From Nymphaea colorata (lineage: Eukaryota > Streptophyta > Magnoliopsida > Nymphaeales > Nymphaeaceae): 64,000 nt of DNA. The notes below the pieces were generated by a model, which had not been told where the DNA came from, did not search any database, and saw nothing but the letters and a program-made list of their open reading frames with translations. Below are positions 22,801 to 32,782 of this stretch, in pieces; the stretch's first letter is position 1, and every line of letters starts with the position of its first letter. Position numbers and translations under genes: made by a program. The stretch lies in assembly GCF_008831285.2 (NCBI RefSeq), contig NC_045149.1, positions 21,582,535 through 21,646,534 on the forward strand, in the 5' to 3' direction.

Positions 22801-25519
22801 AACACTAAGATGAGACACTGTCATACTAAGCCCTTGTTGGCAATTTGTGTTATTTGAATTAAGTGTCATGCTGAGTGGCTAGATTAACTGGGCGTGGAAA
22901 AAAATAAAAATTGTTTCTCGCTTTACAGTTTTTAGTTTCAGAAAATGGTACACTTATGCTTTGAACTGTAATGAATGCAGTATTTGATTTGTGTAAACTT
23001 TTACGTGCCACATGCATGAATGTTTTTAAGAGAAAACTTTTCAGTGTTCCTTGTGGTTTGAGGATGGCTAGTGCTGTATCTTTTTCAGTGCATGCCTTTC
23101 AGAGCCTTGTTGTTTTTCTTGGTAAATTCAGAGTACTAGCGAGTTTGATTATTTTTGCTCTTGTGTCCTGTCAGAGGGATGTCCCTGCTCGTTATCTTCT
23201 TCGTCTAGGTCAAGGTGAGCAGGAGCTGGACACTGACCTGGAGTTTAGTCGCCAAGGTCGTGTCAATGCGATGCTTGTCCGTCGCTTGGAGTTGCTTTCA
23301 GAAGTTGAGAGGCTTGCTAGATCGCTTAAGCTGCCAGAAGATGCTGGCTACACTTGTGAAACAGCTGGCTACTTCTTCCTGCTGCATGTTTATTCCCGTT
23401 GGGAACAATTTCTTGATGCATGTGAGCATAACAAGAATAATCCAACATTCGTCAAGGACCGGTTTCCATTTACTGAGTTCTTCTCAGACACACCAAAGCC
23501 TGTATTCACAGGCGAATCGTTTGAAAGAGATATGAATGCTGCTATGGGATGTTTTTGTCATTTGAAGACTATGTTTCAAGAGCTTGAGGAGTGTAAAGCA
23601 TTTGAATTGCTGAAATCAACAGCTGATCGAGCCAATTATTTAATGACAAAGCAGGCAAAGATTGTGGCTATGACGTGCACTCATGCTGCATTGAAAAGAA
23701 GGGATTTTCTTCAGTTAGGCTTTAAATATGACAATTTACTTATGGAGGAGAGTGCACAAATTTTGGAGATAGAGACATTTATACCAATGTTACTTCAAAG
23801 GCAGGAAGATGGGTACGCACGACTTAAGCGCTGCATACTGATTGGTGATCATCATCAGTTACCCCCTGTTGTCAAAAACATGGCTTTTCAGAAATATAGT
23901 CACATGGATCAAAGTCTTTTTACAAGATTTGTTCGGTTAGGAATCCCATATATTGAGCTCAATGCACAAGGTAGAGCAAGGCCTAGTATAGCTAAGCTTT
24001 ACAATTGGAGGTATCGAGATCTAGGGGATCTTCCATATGTTCAGAATGAGCCAATCTTCCACAATGCTAATTCTGGATTCTCCTATGAGTACCAGCTTAT
24101 TGATGTGCCTGATTACCATGGCCATGGTGAGTCTGCACCATCACCATGGTTTTACCAAAATGAAGGGGAGGCAGAATACATTGTTAGTGTTTATATATAC
24201 ATGCGGTTGCTTGGTTACCCTGGCAACAAGATATCCATTTTAACTACTTATAACGGCCAGAAATTTCTCATACGAGATGTCATCAACAGGCGGTGCATGC
24301 AATATGGCATTGGTCCACCAAGCAAGGTATGCTGAAAGACTGCTGGCTTTTTTCTTTTGTCTCATTTTATTGGTACTGAGATTATTGCTTCATAAATTTC
24401 ATCCATATTCATTTTGTGAGGGAAACTTTGTCTATTATAGAGAACTTGACTGGCTTTCATGTGCAGGTCGCTACTGTTGATAAATTTCAAGGTCAACAAA
24501 ATGACTTCATTTTACTATCTCTTGTACGGACTCGATTTGTGGGACATCTTCGGGATGTTAGAAGGCTTATTGTTGCCATGTCTCGAGCACGTCTAGGGCT
24601 GTATGTGTTCTGTAGACGGTCTTTGTTTGAACAATGCTATGAACTACAGCCAACTTTCCGTTTATTACTCCAGCGTCCTGATCAACTTGGTCTTACCCTG
24701 GATGAGCCAACCACTTTTACTGATCGCCATGTTGGAGATACTGGCACTATGCACTTGGTTTCTGGTATTCAGGAGATGGATAGCATAGTGAATTTCAGGA
24801 TGCATCAATTGTACCAGGTACTTTTAAGTTGTTCAGCTACTTCTTACTCAAATGATCTTTCGAACGCATGTCTTCCATTGACCTTTTACTTGTCTTCCAA
24901 TGACCTTTTAGTCTTTTACTCTGTTATCGTATTTCCTGCTGCATTAAGAATAGTGAAAATCAAATAAGTCCCTCTTGGTCTTGCAGATGGCTTATATTCT
25001 ATTTTGCATCTTTCAGTTTTAATATTTGTTGTAAATGTTCCTTTATTTAAGAGTCTAGTTTGCAATTCATTTTCATGATCTCACAGGGTCGTGAATGTGT
25101 AACTGGATCTTATTAATTGTTATCTGTCTCAAACTTGAATCGTTGAAGCCCTACTAATTACATTGGACCTGTCTGATATAAGTCTTGCATTCACAGGACT
25201 GGGTATGTACGTAGTACGTACTGCTTATTATGTTATGGCGAACAGCTTTTTGTGGTTATGCTTGAAGAATTTGGATGTATAACCTTTGTTGTACAATGTA
25301 TTCTTTTTGGGACAGGCACAAATGATGAACCATCCTGCCAATCCATACTACATGCACTCTGAACATGGTACAAATGCTCCTGCAGAGGTCAATGGTCTTG
25401 CAGGTCCGGATTTGTCATCTGCAAATGGCAATGATAGTGGTAAGCTACTCGAAAAAAGTGAGGAGAACGGCATGCCCTCTGAGGATGATTCAAATGGTGA
25501 TACTGAAATGGAGGAGTGA
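10835..25519 (+). CDS. AQR: AQUARIUS, spliceosomal intron-binding RNA helicase
   Basis: Exons: 10835-11242, 11390-11482, 14179-14241, 15360-15446, 15524-15676, 15940-16091, 18267-18501, 18678-18788, 19788-20846, 21003-21269, 21865-22050, 23175-24326, 24467-24817, 25316-25519. All junctions are GT-AG and the joined frame is open for 1506 residues, close to the ~1485 of human AQR. The ATG is the first in a GC-rich 5' region and gives the conserved start [12 protein letters not shown]. The N-terminal ~850 residues are the helical and beta-rich AQR-specific part. The SF1 helicase core follows: Q-motif-like FTPIQ, Walker A GPPGTGKT at 893-900, Walker B MEESAQ with E1129-E1130, GDHHQLPP at 1162-1169, DKFQGQQND from 1327, and VAMSRAR at 1358-1364. 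AQR binds intron RNA upstream of the branch site in the spliceosome and links splicing to small-RNP assembly (family knowledge). The acidic tail is poorly conserved. All helicase motifs look intact. Confidence 0.96.
12653..12673. repeat. (CT)n microsatellite in AQR intron 2
   Basis: About ten uninterrupted CT units inside the 2.7-kb second intron of AQUARIUS. Confidence 0.9.
16487..17255. repeat. 389-bp tandem duplication in AQR intron 6
   Basis: Copy 1 starts at 16487 and copy 2 at 16876, both with AACTAATTTGCAACCTGGCA. Matching blocks include CTTGACTTGGCCTCAAAC, TTTGTTCT..CTATTCGACTTCCTC and TTCAGTTCAGCTGCTCTGG. Copy 2 has gained an (ATA)n run near 16930-16962. Several percent divergence and indels show that the duplication is not recent. 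It has no coding potential. Confidence 0.85.
17372..17410. repeat. (CT)n followed by poly-C
   Basis: About 14 CT units run into a ten-C tract, inside AQR intron 6. Tracts like this often mark slippage. Confidence 0.9.
17815..18160. mobile_element. hAT-type MITE with intact 8-bp target duplication
   Basis: The element is 17823-18152 (330 bp). It begins CAGTGTCACAAC and ends with the complement of CAATGTCAAAA, giving short imperfect terminal inverted repeats of the form CARTGTCA. It is flanked by the perfect direct repeat GTTTGTCC at 17815-17822 and 18153-18160. An 8-bp target duplication with CA...TG ends is the signature of the hAT superfamily. The interior is AT-rich and non-coding. It lies in AQR intron 6, about 110 bases before exon 7. 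A second copy in opposite orientation is at 4675-4977. Confidence 0.82.
19690..19712. repeat. Poly-T tract
   Basis: About 23 consecutive T residues in AQR intron 8, some 75 bases before the large exon 9. It is not the polypyrimidine tract of that acceptor, which is nearer 19775. Confidence 0.85.
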
Positions 25520-26520
25520 ACTTTGAACTCCGTCTGTAGATGAGGATAGATGAGAATGGGCTAATAACTCATTGGATGGTTGGAGGCAGCGATAAAAAGC
25601 AACGCCAGCAGAATTGAGTTGCTTTGAATTGTTTGTATCCCAAGAAGCAGCCTAAAGCAACTGTGCTCGGGACTCTACATTGGTCAAGCCAACAATATTC
25701 TGGCGCCTAAGTTGAGACCTGCTCTGATCTCTTAATCCAAGGCCCAAGAGCTGATCAAAGTTCAGGTTGGCATGCAATCTGTGAAGTTCGTTGTTGCTGA
25801 GTGAAATGATCCAACATCCTGTCTTGTAAAAGTAGTGAAATTTGTAAGCATTAAGCTTACTAGCTTTATCGTCCTAGATGAAGCTAACCCTTCAGGCTTG
25901 CATCAGGGGTTGGTCGGTTGATTGTGGGCCTTTTGAATTTGAATACTCAAGGTGCAGTTAGTGGTGCTTTGAAAAGGTTGCGGCTTCTTCATACGTTAAT
26001 TTGGTAAATGAACCCTTTAGTTATTTACAAACTATCAGCACTTAACGAAACTTTGGATATCATTTTTTTCTTTAATTTCTCAAATTTTTTTCTGTCAACA
26101 CTTCCAGAATTTTCCTATAAAATCAGCGATTTTGTTTTCCATCAGCCAAAAGTTACAACTACCAAGATACAACTTTACATTTTTTGTAGCCTGGGGAACC
26201 CCGACTGAGTATTGGTAGCACTGGGTTTTCCTTTCATTTAGGGGGGTTGAATTATAGTTTAAAATATCATTTTCAAAATTTTTATATAAGATACATAATT
26301 TTTTTTTTAAATTCATACGTAAATAGGGGTTGCAACGCGCACCCCTGCTTTCATGTCTCTGTATAAGCGGTGACAGCATTGATTAAATGGGAAAAATTTC
26401 AACCATGGAATTCACGGAGTTGAACCAAGTCTATATCAGGACTACCACTTTCATTAAAGAAAATTCATTAAAGAAAAAAAGAAAGAAAAAAGCCATTAAA
26501 GAACACGAAATTCCCCATTC
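25520..26520. other. AQR 3' flank
   Basis: The first few hundred bases are the probable 3' UTR and terminator region. Beyond about 26000 the sequence is AT-rich, with phrases typical of old transposon remains such as AATTTTTATATAAGATAC, but no element could be delimited. Confidence 0.45.
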
Positions 26521-26676
26521 AGAAACAGAAACTCTCACCTAAACCGAAAGCCACCGCAGTAGACGTGGGCATAGAAACAGAAACTCTCACCTAAACCGAA
26601 AGCCACCGCAGTAGACGCGGGCATAGAAACAGAAACTCTCACCTAAACCGAAAGCCACCGCAGTAGACGTGGGCAT
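26521..26676. repeat. 52-bp minisatellite, three copies
   Basis: Copies start at 26521, 26573 and 26625 with AGAAACAGAAACTCTCACCT and end GACGTGGGCAT. They are identical except for one T-to-C change in copy 2 (GACGCGGGCAT). Such low divergence implies recent expansion or active homogenisation. Confidence 0.97.
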
Positions 26677-27479
26677 GTAATACTGATGCAGCCATAAGCT
26701 ACCCTTTCTAAGAGATCGCCTGTCGATGCGTCTATTTAATGATACCTAACTACATCCATCGTGGTGGGATTTCTGGTCACCAGCGTTTTAGAACCCAATC
26801 TGCTTTCGCTGGATCATTGAATGCTTCATCTACCGTTCAAACATGTAGAAATCAATGCCCAGTGTGAGGGGCAACCCGTGACGCTGTGATCGGTGGCATA
26901 CACACGTGGTCCGCTGCAAACTTCATACCAAATTCACAGATCTGCAACCATTAGTTTGGGGCACCAAACTCCTCTGTGGTTCATAGGCTTTCAACAGGGC
27001 TCACGGAAAGCCATGAATCAGCTACCCGCTTTTCCCCATGCACCTGTCATCTCTTTCTCTCTCCCCTCCTGTCAAATCTTTCGAAGCGACTAGAACTTGC
27101 CAGATTAAAGGTGACCATATTATGTGCTTTGATCTAGGTGTCTCTCAACGCGAGGTTCTCAAGCAGCCGTCATATTGCGTACCTCTTCGCCGGAGCCGAC
27201 AAACTTCACTTTCGTCGCCGGCCAAATGCCTCGACCCTTACACTAGACCACCTTGTTCGGAATCTAGAATCCTTTTGCCCCATGAGATAAAAATGCGGCA
27301 CTAAGTATTGAGGACTGCAGTCTTCCAGTCTCGTCTAGTAGGTACTTCCAACATTTTTATTTACTCTCACCAATCTATCTTCAATCGCCTGGAGGTGATT
27401 AAAAAAATCGTAAGCAAGTAACATGATAAGATCAACGTGGTGAAGGTAGGCCACAGGTAGGCTTGAGCACGAACTTTTT

Positions 27480-28119
27480 TTAAGAACACAAATATGTTAC
27501 AAAAAGATCTTTAGACAAAACTGTTGCCGATGTTTACTAGATTCTTATCTTCAGCTGAGATATCGTTCTCATTCTTGATTGAGCTGGTCTCGTCTTTTTC
27601 TGCTAATAATGTCTTTTTAAACTGCAATTTTGCTCTTAATCTTGCTCGCTCTTCTGCTTTCATCTCCTCTCAAGTTGGAGGACAAATTACTAACTCGTAG
27701 TTTGGTATAGAGACTTTTTCTTTTAAAGTGGATCTAATAATCTCTTTGGCGATGAAATTAACAACCTCCTTACTCGTTTCTAGGCTCTCATTGTAAACCA
27801 GATCTTTATTAACAAGTGGCTTGCTCTGATACTAACAAAACGACAATAACCAAGAAGAGACTACAGATTAATGTGATAAAGATGAAATATTCACGTTCAT
27901 GAATCCATAGCTGTCAACCTTGATAGCTGGATTGAGCAGAACTGTTATTTATATAAACACAAATCTGTTATCAAAAGATTTTTTTTTACGAGTGTTAATT
28001 ACAGAGTTGTGGCCAATATTTGCTAAATTCTTATCTCTAGTTGGGATAGAGATCTCTCTCCAATTGAGGTGATTTCTTGTCCCTTTTTATTGATCACGAT
28101 TTCTTGACTACCTACAACA
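27480..28119 (-). mobile_element. Retroelement remnant with primer-site-like sequence
   Basis: The sequence at 27823-27834 is the complement of TAGTATCAGAGC, one mismatch from the initiator-tRNA-Met primer site TGGTATCAGAGC used by many copia elements and plant pararetroviruses. Reading minus from 28119, TGTTGTAGGTAG would be an LTR start, placing a ~285-bp LTR at 27835-28119. Downstream, a short minus-strand frame near 27671-27520 is rich in K and E (ERARLRAKLQFKK), like the start of a gag. A ~110-bp direct repeat (27482-27590 and 27953-28065, containing ACACAAAT.TGTTA and AAATTCTTATCT-like words) complicates the picture. The family is uncertain. Confidence 0.38.
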
Positions 28120-30585
28120 ATCTTGCTCATTGGTTTGAATATTACTATCTAAATCATGCTCTCGAACAGTACACACTTTCGTCCAATAACCGAATAGGCC
28201 ATTATATGCATATTTTAGACCGTATGTAACTCGCTTAGTTCCTAAAATTTAAGCAAGATGCATCTTTCACTACTTTGCTGCATTCGATCTCCAATCATAA
28301 GCCCCTCATTATACTACCACATTCGTGATTTCTCCTTTGAACAAGAGTGGACTGAGGACCCAAAATTTCAGGCTCCTGGTGCAAGTACAAAGCACTCAGG
28401 GTTTTCTGCTAGAAAGTCAAATGGAAGGACAGGCTTTAGAGGGATGCTAGTTAGGATCAAATGAAAGGCTGGTCAACCTACCGCTTACCTCTATCCTAGC
28501 GATGGTGGATCCGGCTTACTCTATTAGAGGTTTAGGTTTCAAACTTTTGAAGTAAATGCAAGGGAATCAAGTGGATCATACCAAGAAATTAAGATAGGAA
28601 CAGGAAGCTCCTTTGCTTTTCTGATCTCATTTGGGTGATACATTTTGGGATAGGCACCTTGTCTAGGAAATAAAGTTCTTACTCTTCTAGACAAATTCAA
28701 CGATGGTCAATTTATGCCTAAAAAGTTTCATTGCTGGACTTAATGACACCAAGTTGGAAGCCTGCAGTCTCGGCTTCTGAAACTGCCATCGAATCTGTGA
28801 AAAATTGGTGAGACTCAAATCAAATGTAGCTCATTAAGTTTCATCTCCTAATCCATCGGATGTGGAGTTAGGCAACTCCCGCATTGGCTGCCAAAGTTTT
28901 GGATGAACTACAACAATCCATATATGATTGGATCACTGACCTGGCTGAAACCATTACAGAATAAGAAATTCACGATCAAATGAGGTGGAAGTAGCGGTCA
29001 CGAGTATATTGCCTTGCTCTCGGGATCAAAGGACGTCGTTCCTGCAGCAAAGGGCTACTGAACTATAACTGGCGATCGGGACTTTTGACTAAACTTTCGA
29101 CCTCCGGACATAGATTGCACTTTGATTTCTCCAGACTGGCCCTTATTCGGTGCACCTAGCCTTGAACAATAAGATGGGAGAAATGGACCAGTTCCATATT
29201 CTTTCTCGCGCACCCATTCTTTGGTCATTGAGAATCAATGTTGAACAAGAAGCCTACATGTTGAGCATCAAACTCTTTATATATCAATAATCATCTCAAA
29301 TGCTTTAACCTGACCCATTTGAACAAGTGGGGAGTGGATACTTATATGGTTTTTAACTACCAAGACAATAATAGATTTTAGACTGTGTGTTGGTGATTTG
29401 CCTCCAGGTGAAGATGTCATTTCTCTGTCTTACTAAGCAATGGCCTGCGAATTTGTGAAATTGCATTCGAAGACTTTTTTGGTTTTCAAGTAGTTTTGGT
29501 ATGTCAAAGAATTGATGATGTTGAAGTCAAGTGAAGATATTACATTGTCAGCGGCTACCTATTGGTGATGCTGTTAAACTAGGAAGTTCCTGATGGAAGT
29601 TGCATTACCATGTCTACCTTCTCTGATGTCAATGAACTGGCAATGCTGGCAGTTCCAATTAAACACAGGAGTCCCTGTCCTTGGATTCAATAACAGCCTC
29701 GTCCCAATCACTGTTGAAGATAAGCGAGCAACAGAGATGGATGAATTGCTGAAACTTTTACAGCACCAACATGCAGAACATCACAGGTTTGATTCTTCTC
29801 AGTCCTCAGTACAAAAGGGTGGTAAGGCTTGGTTCCACTGCCTAGGGGTTTACCAATGCAAGCTTTGACCAATAACAGTGTTATGAAAGTCAACCTCAAA
29901 GAGCTGAATCGGATCATTCAAGTTTCGCCTTTAAATGATGGAGAGCAACATTTATTGGTTTCGATATCAAGATCCAAGGCAGACAACTCATTTTCACGCC
30001 CCACCAACCCTGTAGCTTTGAGTAAGTGTAATTAATCTTGTTTTTGTAGTGGCAAAAAAGAAGCAGGTAAAGAGGAAGACAAGTAAAACTTGAGGGCATC
30101 TTTTCTCCCATTAAAGACAAAGTTCATAAATTTTGAGCGAGAAAACTACTGCATGTGCACAAGGCATCAGTGCCCACAATCACCAACCGAGAAAACATAA
30201 AAGAAGAGTGTCTGACAGAATTAAATGTAAAAATTTTACACATTTGAGGCGTCTGATGAATGCACATGATGTTCTTATGTATAAAGGACTCATACCATCT
30301 GCGTGTAAAATCATCAAAATATGCTTTCGCTTGTGCCTTCACAGGCATAATCTGAATAATTTGAACAGAGAGATCAGGAGAGTAAGGCCCATATCTGCTG
30401 GTTGGCATTTACTGTATTGAATATCAACAGGGTGTTGGGGAGTGGCACTGCAAGGCTAGCAATTTTGGGCAGCCTTGCTTCTTGTCCAACACAAACGCTG
30501 AAATGTTAGATTTGAGATGCAACTAATGTTCGTCAATCCGGCACAAGAATAGGCAACTTAGCAGGTTCCCATGTGACCTAATGAG

Positions 30586-30590
<5 letters not shown>
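28120..30590. other. Intergenic region, weak coding signals only
   Basis: Composition between about 28450 and 29950 is more balanced than in the flanks, with few A/T runs. Short open frames occur (28258-28464, 29593-29868, 30133-30420), but none carries a motif I recognise and none shows convincing splice structure. It may be an old retroelement, a gene relic or inserted organelle DNA; the sequence alone does not decide. Confidence 0.35.

Positions 30591-30640
<50 letters not shown>
30591..30640. repeat. (AG)25 microsatellite
   Basis: Fifty bases of uninterrupted AG repeats. Confidence 0.97.
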
Positions 30641-30642
<2 letters not shown>

Positions 30643-32384
30643 GCTAAACTGCATTTATTTGCAGGAGGAGCAAGAATGCAATGTCCCCAGAAGTTTTAGG
30701 ACCCACTGCTCGAGCAGCTGATCCTAAAAGCCAGTGATGGAATTCTTGGATTGCTTTTTCAAATTTGAAGAGATATATGGAATTTCGCGAACAGTAAAAC
30801 AACAGTAAATCTGAAGATCTGATGTGGAACGCGGTTTCTTCGAAGTTCTCATCAAGAGATCAGGCAGCAATTTAATGCTCTCTCTCTCTCTTTTCTCTTT
30901 GACTCTCCACATTTGAGTCCGAATCCACTGGTAATCAGGGGCTTGAGAAGCACCGAGTCAAACAAGGTGAAAATGGTCATACTTGTGAGGTACGAATATT
31001 TTATCCCTCCGCTTGCGATGAACCGGAACAAGGAAGACAGGGTTTTTCACTACCTTTTCAATGCAGAGCGAGCCATTTACGTAAAAGTTGTCTATGGATG
31101 AGTTCTCTCCGAAAGAAAGACGTACAAATGCCTCCGAAGTAGAGCACGTCGCGTCGTTCAAACATGCCTTTTGACCGATTATGCCTCGGAGACTAGGGTC
31201 GACTACTCACTCGGCTACTTGGTTGTTCTTGTCTTAAATATTATAAAAGCAGGGTGGTAGATCGGAAGGTTGCATTTATTCTCAGAATTTTCGATATATG
31301 ATGGTCTGCCCTTGATTGTAATTTCTCAAATATTGACAGATTCATAATATGACTTTGTTAGTTATGCCAGTTAAACAACATAATCAACTATAAATATTAT
31401 GATTCATAATTATGTTGTTAAGATACTTATGATCTAATAGCTCATTAGTAGAGGCAAATTTTCTTCCAGAAAATCATATGAACATGATAGCATGTTTAAC
31501 GCCTACTCACTAATGCTTGACCATGTTTCTCGACCGTGCAGATAGCATTTTATGAGGACCTGAAATCCAAGGCAGTTTAAAATAATAAAGTATTCTCTTT
31601 TCTGAACTTTCACCATATGAGCACCCTCTTGGGCGTTTTTGATTAAAAAGATTATACTTTCAGAACACTGATTCTTAAAATACATGTTCAAATACTACGT
31701 AATTGTTACAACAAACATGATATAATCGTAGATATTCCTGCTTTCCCAAATCTAATAATTAAACAATGGACATAATGATAATACATTTTCTTAAACAAAA
31801 ACATGCGGTTCTTATAACATGCGTTGTAGAAAATACAATGTTTTTCTTATCAAATGCCATGTCAAGTTGCTAATAGTGCTTCGCTTAAGGATATATATTA
31901 AGCTTCTATGGAATCCTGTCTAAGATGCCTTATCAACAATATATTCTATAACTCGCATTCGTTTGTTGAATGAAAAAATGAGACAAAGTACTCCAAAAAC
32001 CATGTCACAGGACAGAAACAAACACTATCTTGAGTAACCAACTTGGGTCTTAAGAAACCAAAACCAATGACAGAAGGTTGCGAGCTAAAAGCGCTTATCT
32101 TTGAAGGTACAGTTTGTTTCATCACAATGGTTGAGGTACACAAGACTCCTTCAATGTTCATCAGTCAGCGCCAGCTACTACTATTAATTTAAATCACTAG
32201 ACGCGGTCGCCAGTTATTAAATCAAAAGAAAAAACAATGGAAGCGAAACGTCTAGAAAGAAGTCAAGGAGTCATAAACCTTGGTAGGAGAGAGTCAACGG
32301 GTGTTGTTGGGCTTCATAAATGCAGAGATTAAGAAGAACAAGTCAACTCCCTTCTCCTGCAGCAGATGACATCTCACCGTGAGC

Positions 32385-32760
32385 TGCTCTCTCTCTCTCT
32401 CTTTCTCCCTCTCGATCGATTGATTGTTGGTCAGAAGCTTCCCTCTTCTTCAGATGCCAACTATCCAATAGTTTTTATTGCTCTCTCTCTAAAAAGTTAA
32501 TCATATGGCCTGCTTGCGTGTTGTCTTTCGATGCCAGAACTCCTACCAGACCCACTTCAATAACTCCCTCCATCTCTCTCTACTCTCTCTCTCTCTCTCG
32601 CAAGTTGCAACAACCACCGCCCACCCGTCTTCCCCCACGCTCTTTGAATGCCAGATCCGTCTACTTCTTTCCTTTTTAAATTGCGTCTTCCTCTCCCCAT
32701 TTCCCTCCCCAACTCACACCCAGCTCTCTCTCGCTTTCTCTCATTTTCTCTTTCTCTTCG
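32385..32760 (+). promoter_or_regulatory. Pyrimidine-rich promoter/leader of the CCR-like gene
   Basis: Runs of CT repeats (32389-32412, 32483-32492, 32574-32600, 32720-32758) lie just before the ATG at 32783. Pyrimidine patches and CT-rich 5' UTRs are common at plant core promoters. The transcription start cannot be placed, and an open frame from 32505 only reflects the repeats. Confidence 0.45.
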
Positions 32761-32782
32761 TCCCAAGCCACTCAGAGACCAA

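Noticed and set aside
22971-23174. Upstream extension of the reading frame of AQR exon 12
   Set aside because: A good acceptor at 23173-23174 joins in phase to exon 11 and matches AQR of other species; the extension is intron.
28258-30420. Short frames at 28258, 29593 and 30133 as possible genes, and possible organelle DNA
   Set aside because: No recognised domain, no supported splice sites, no identifiable organelle gene. A search against mitochondrial genomes would decide.
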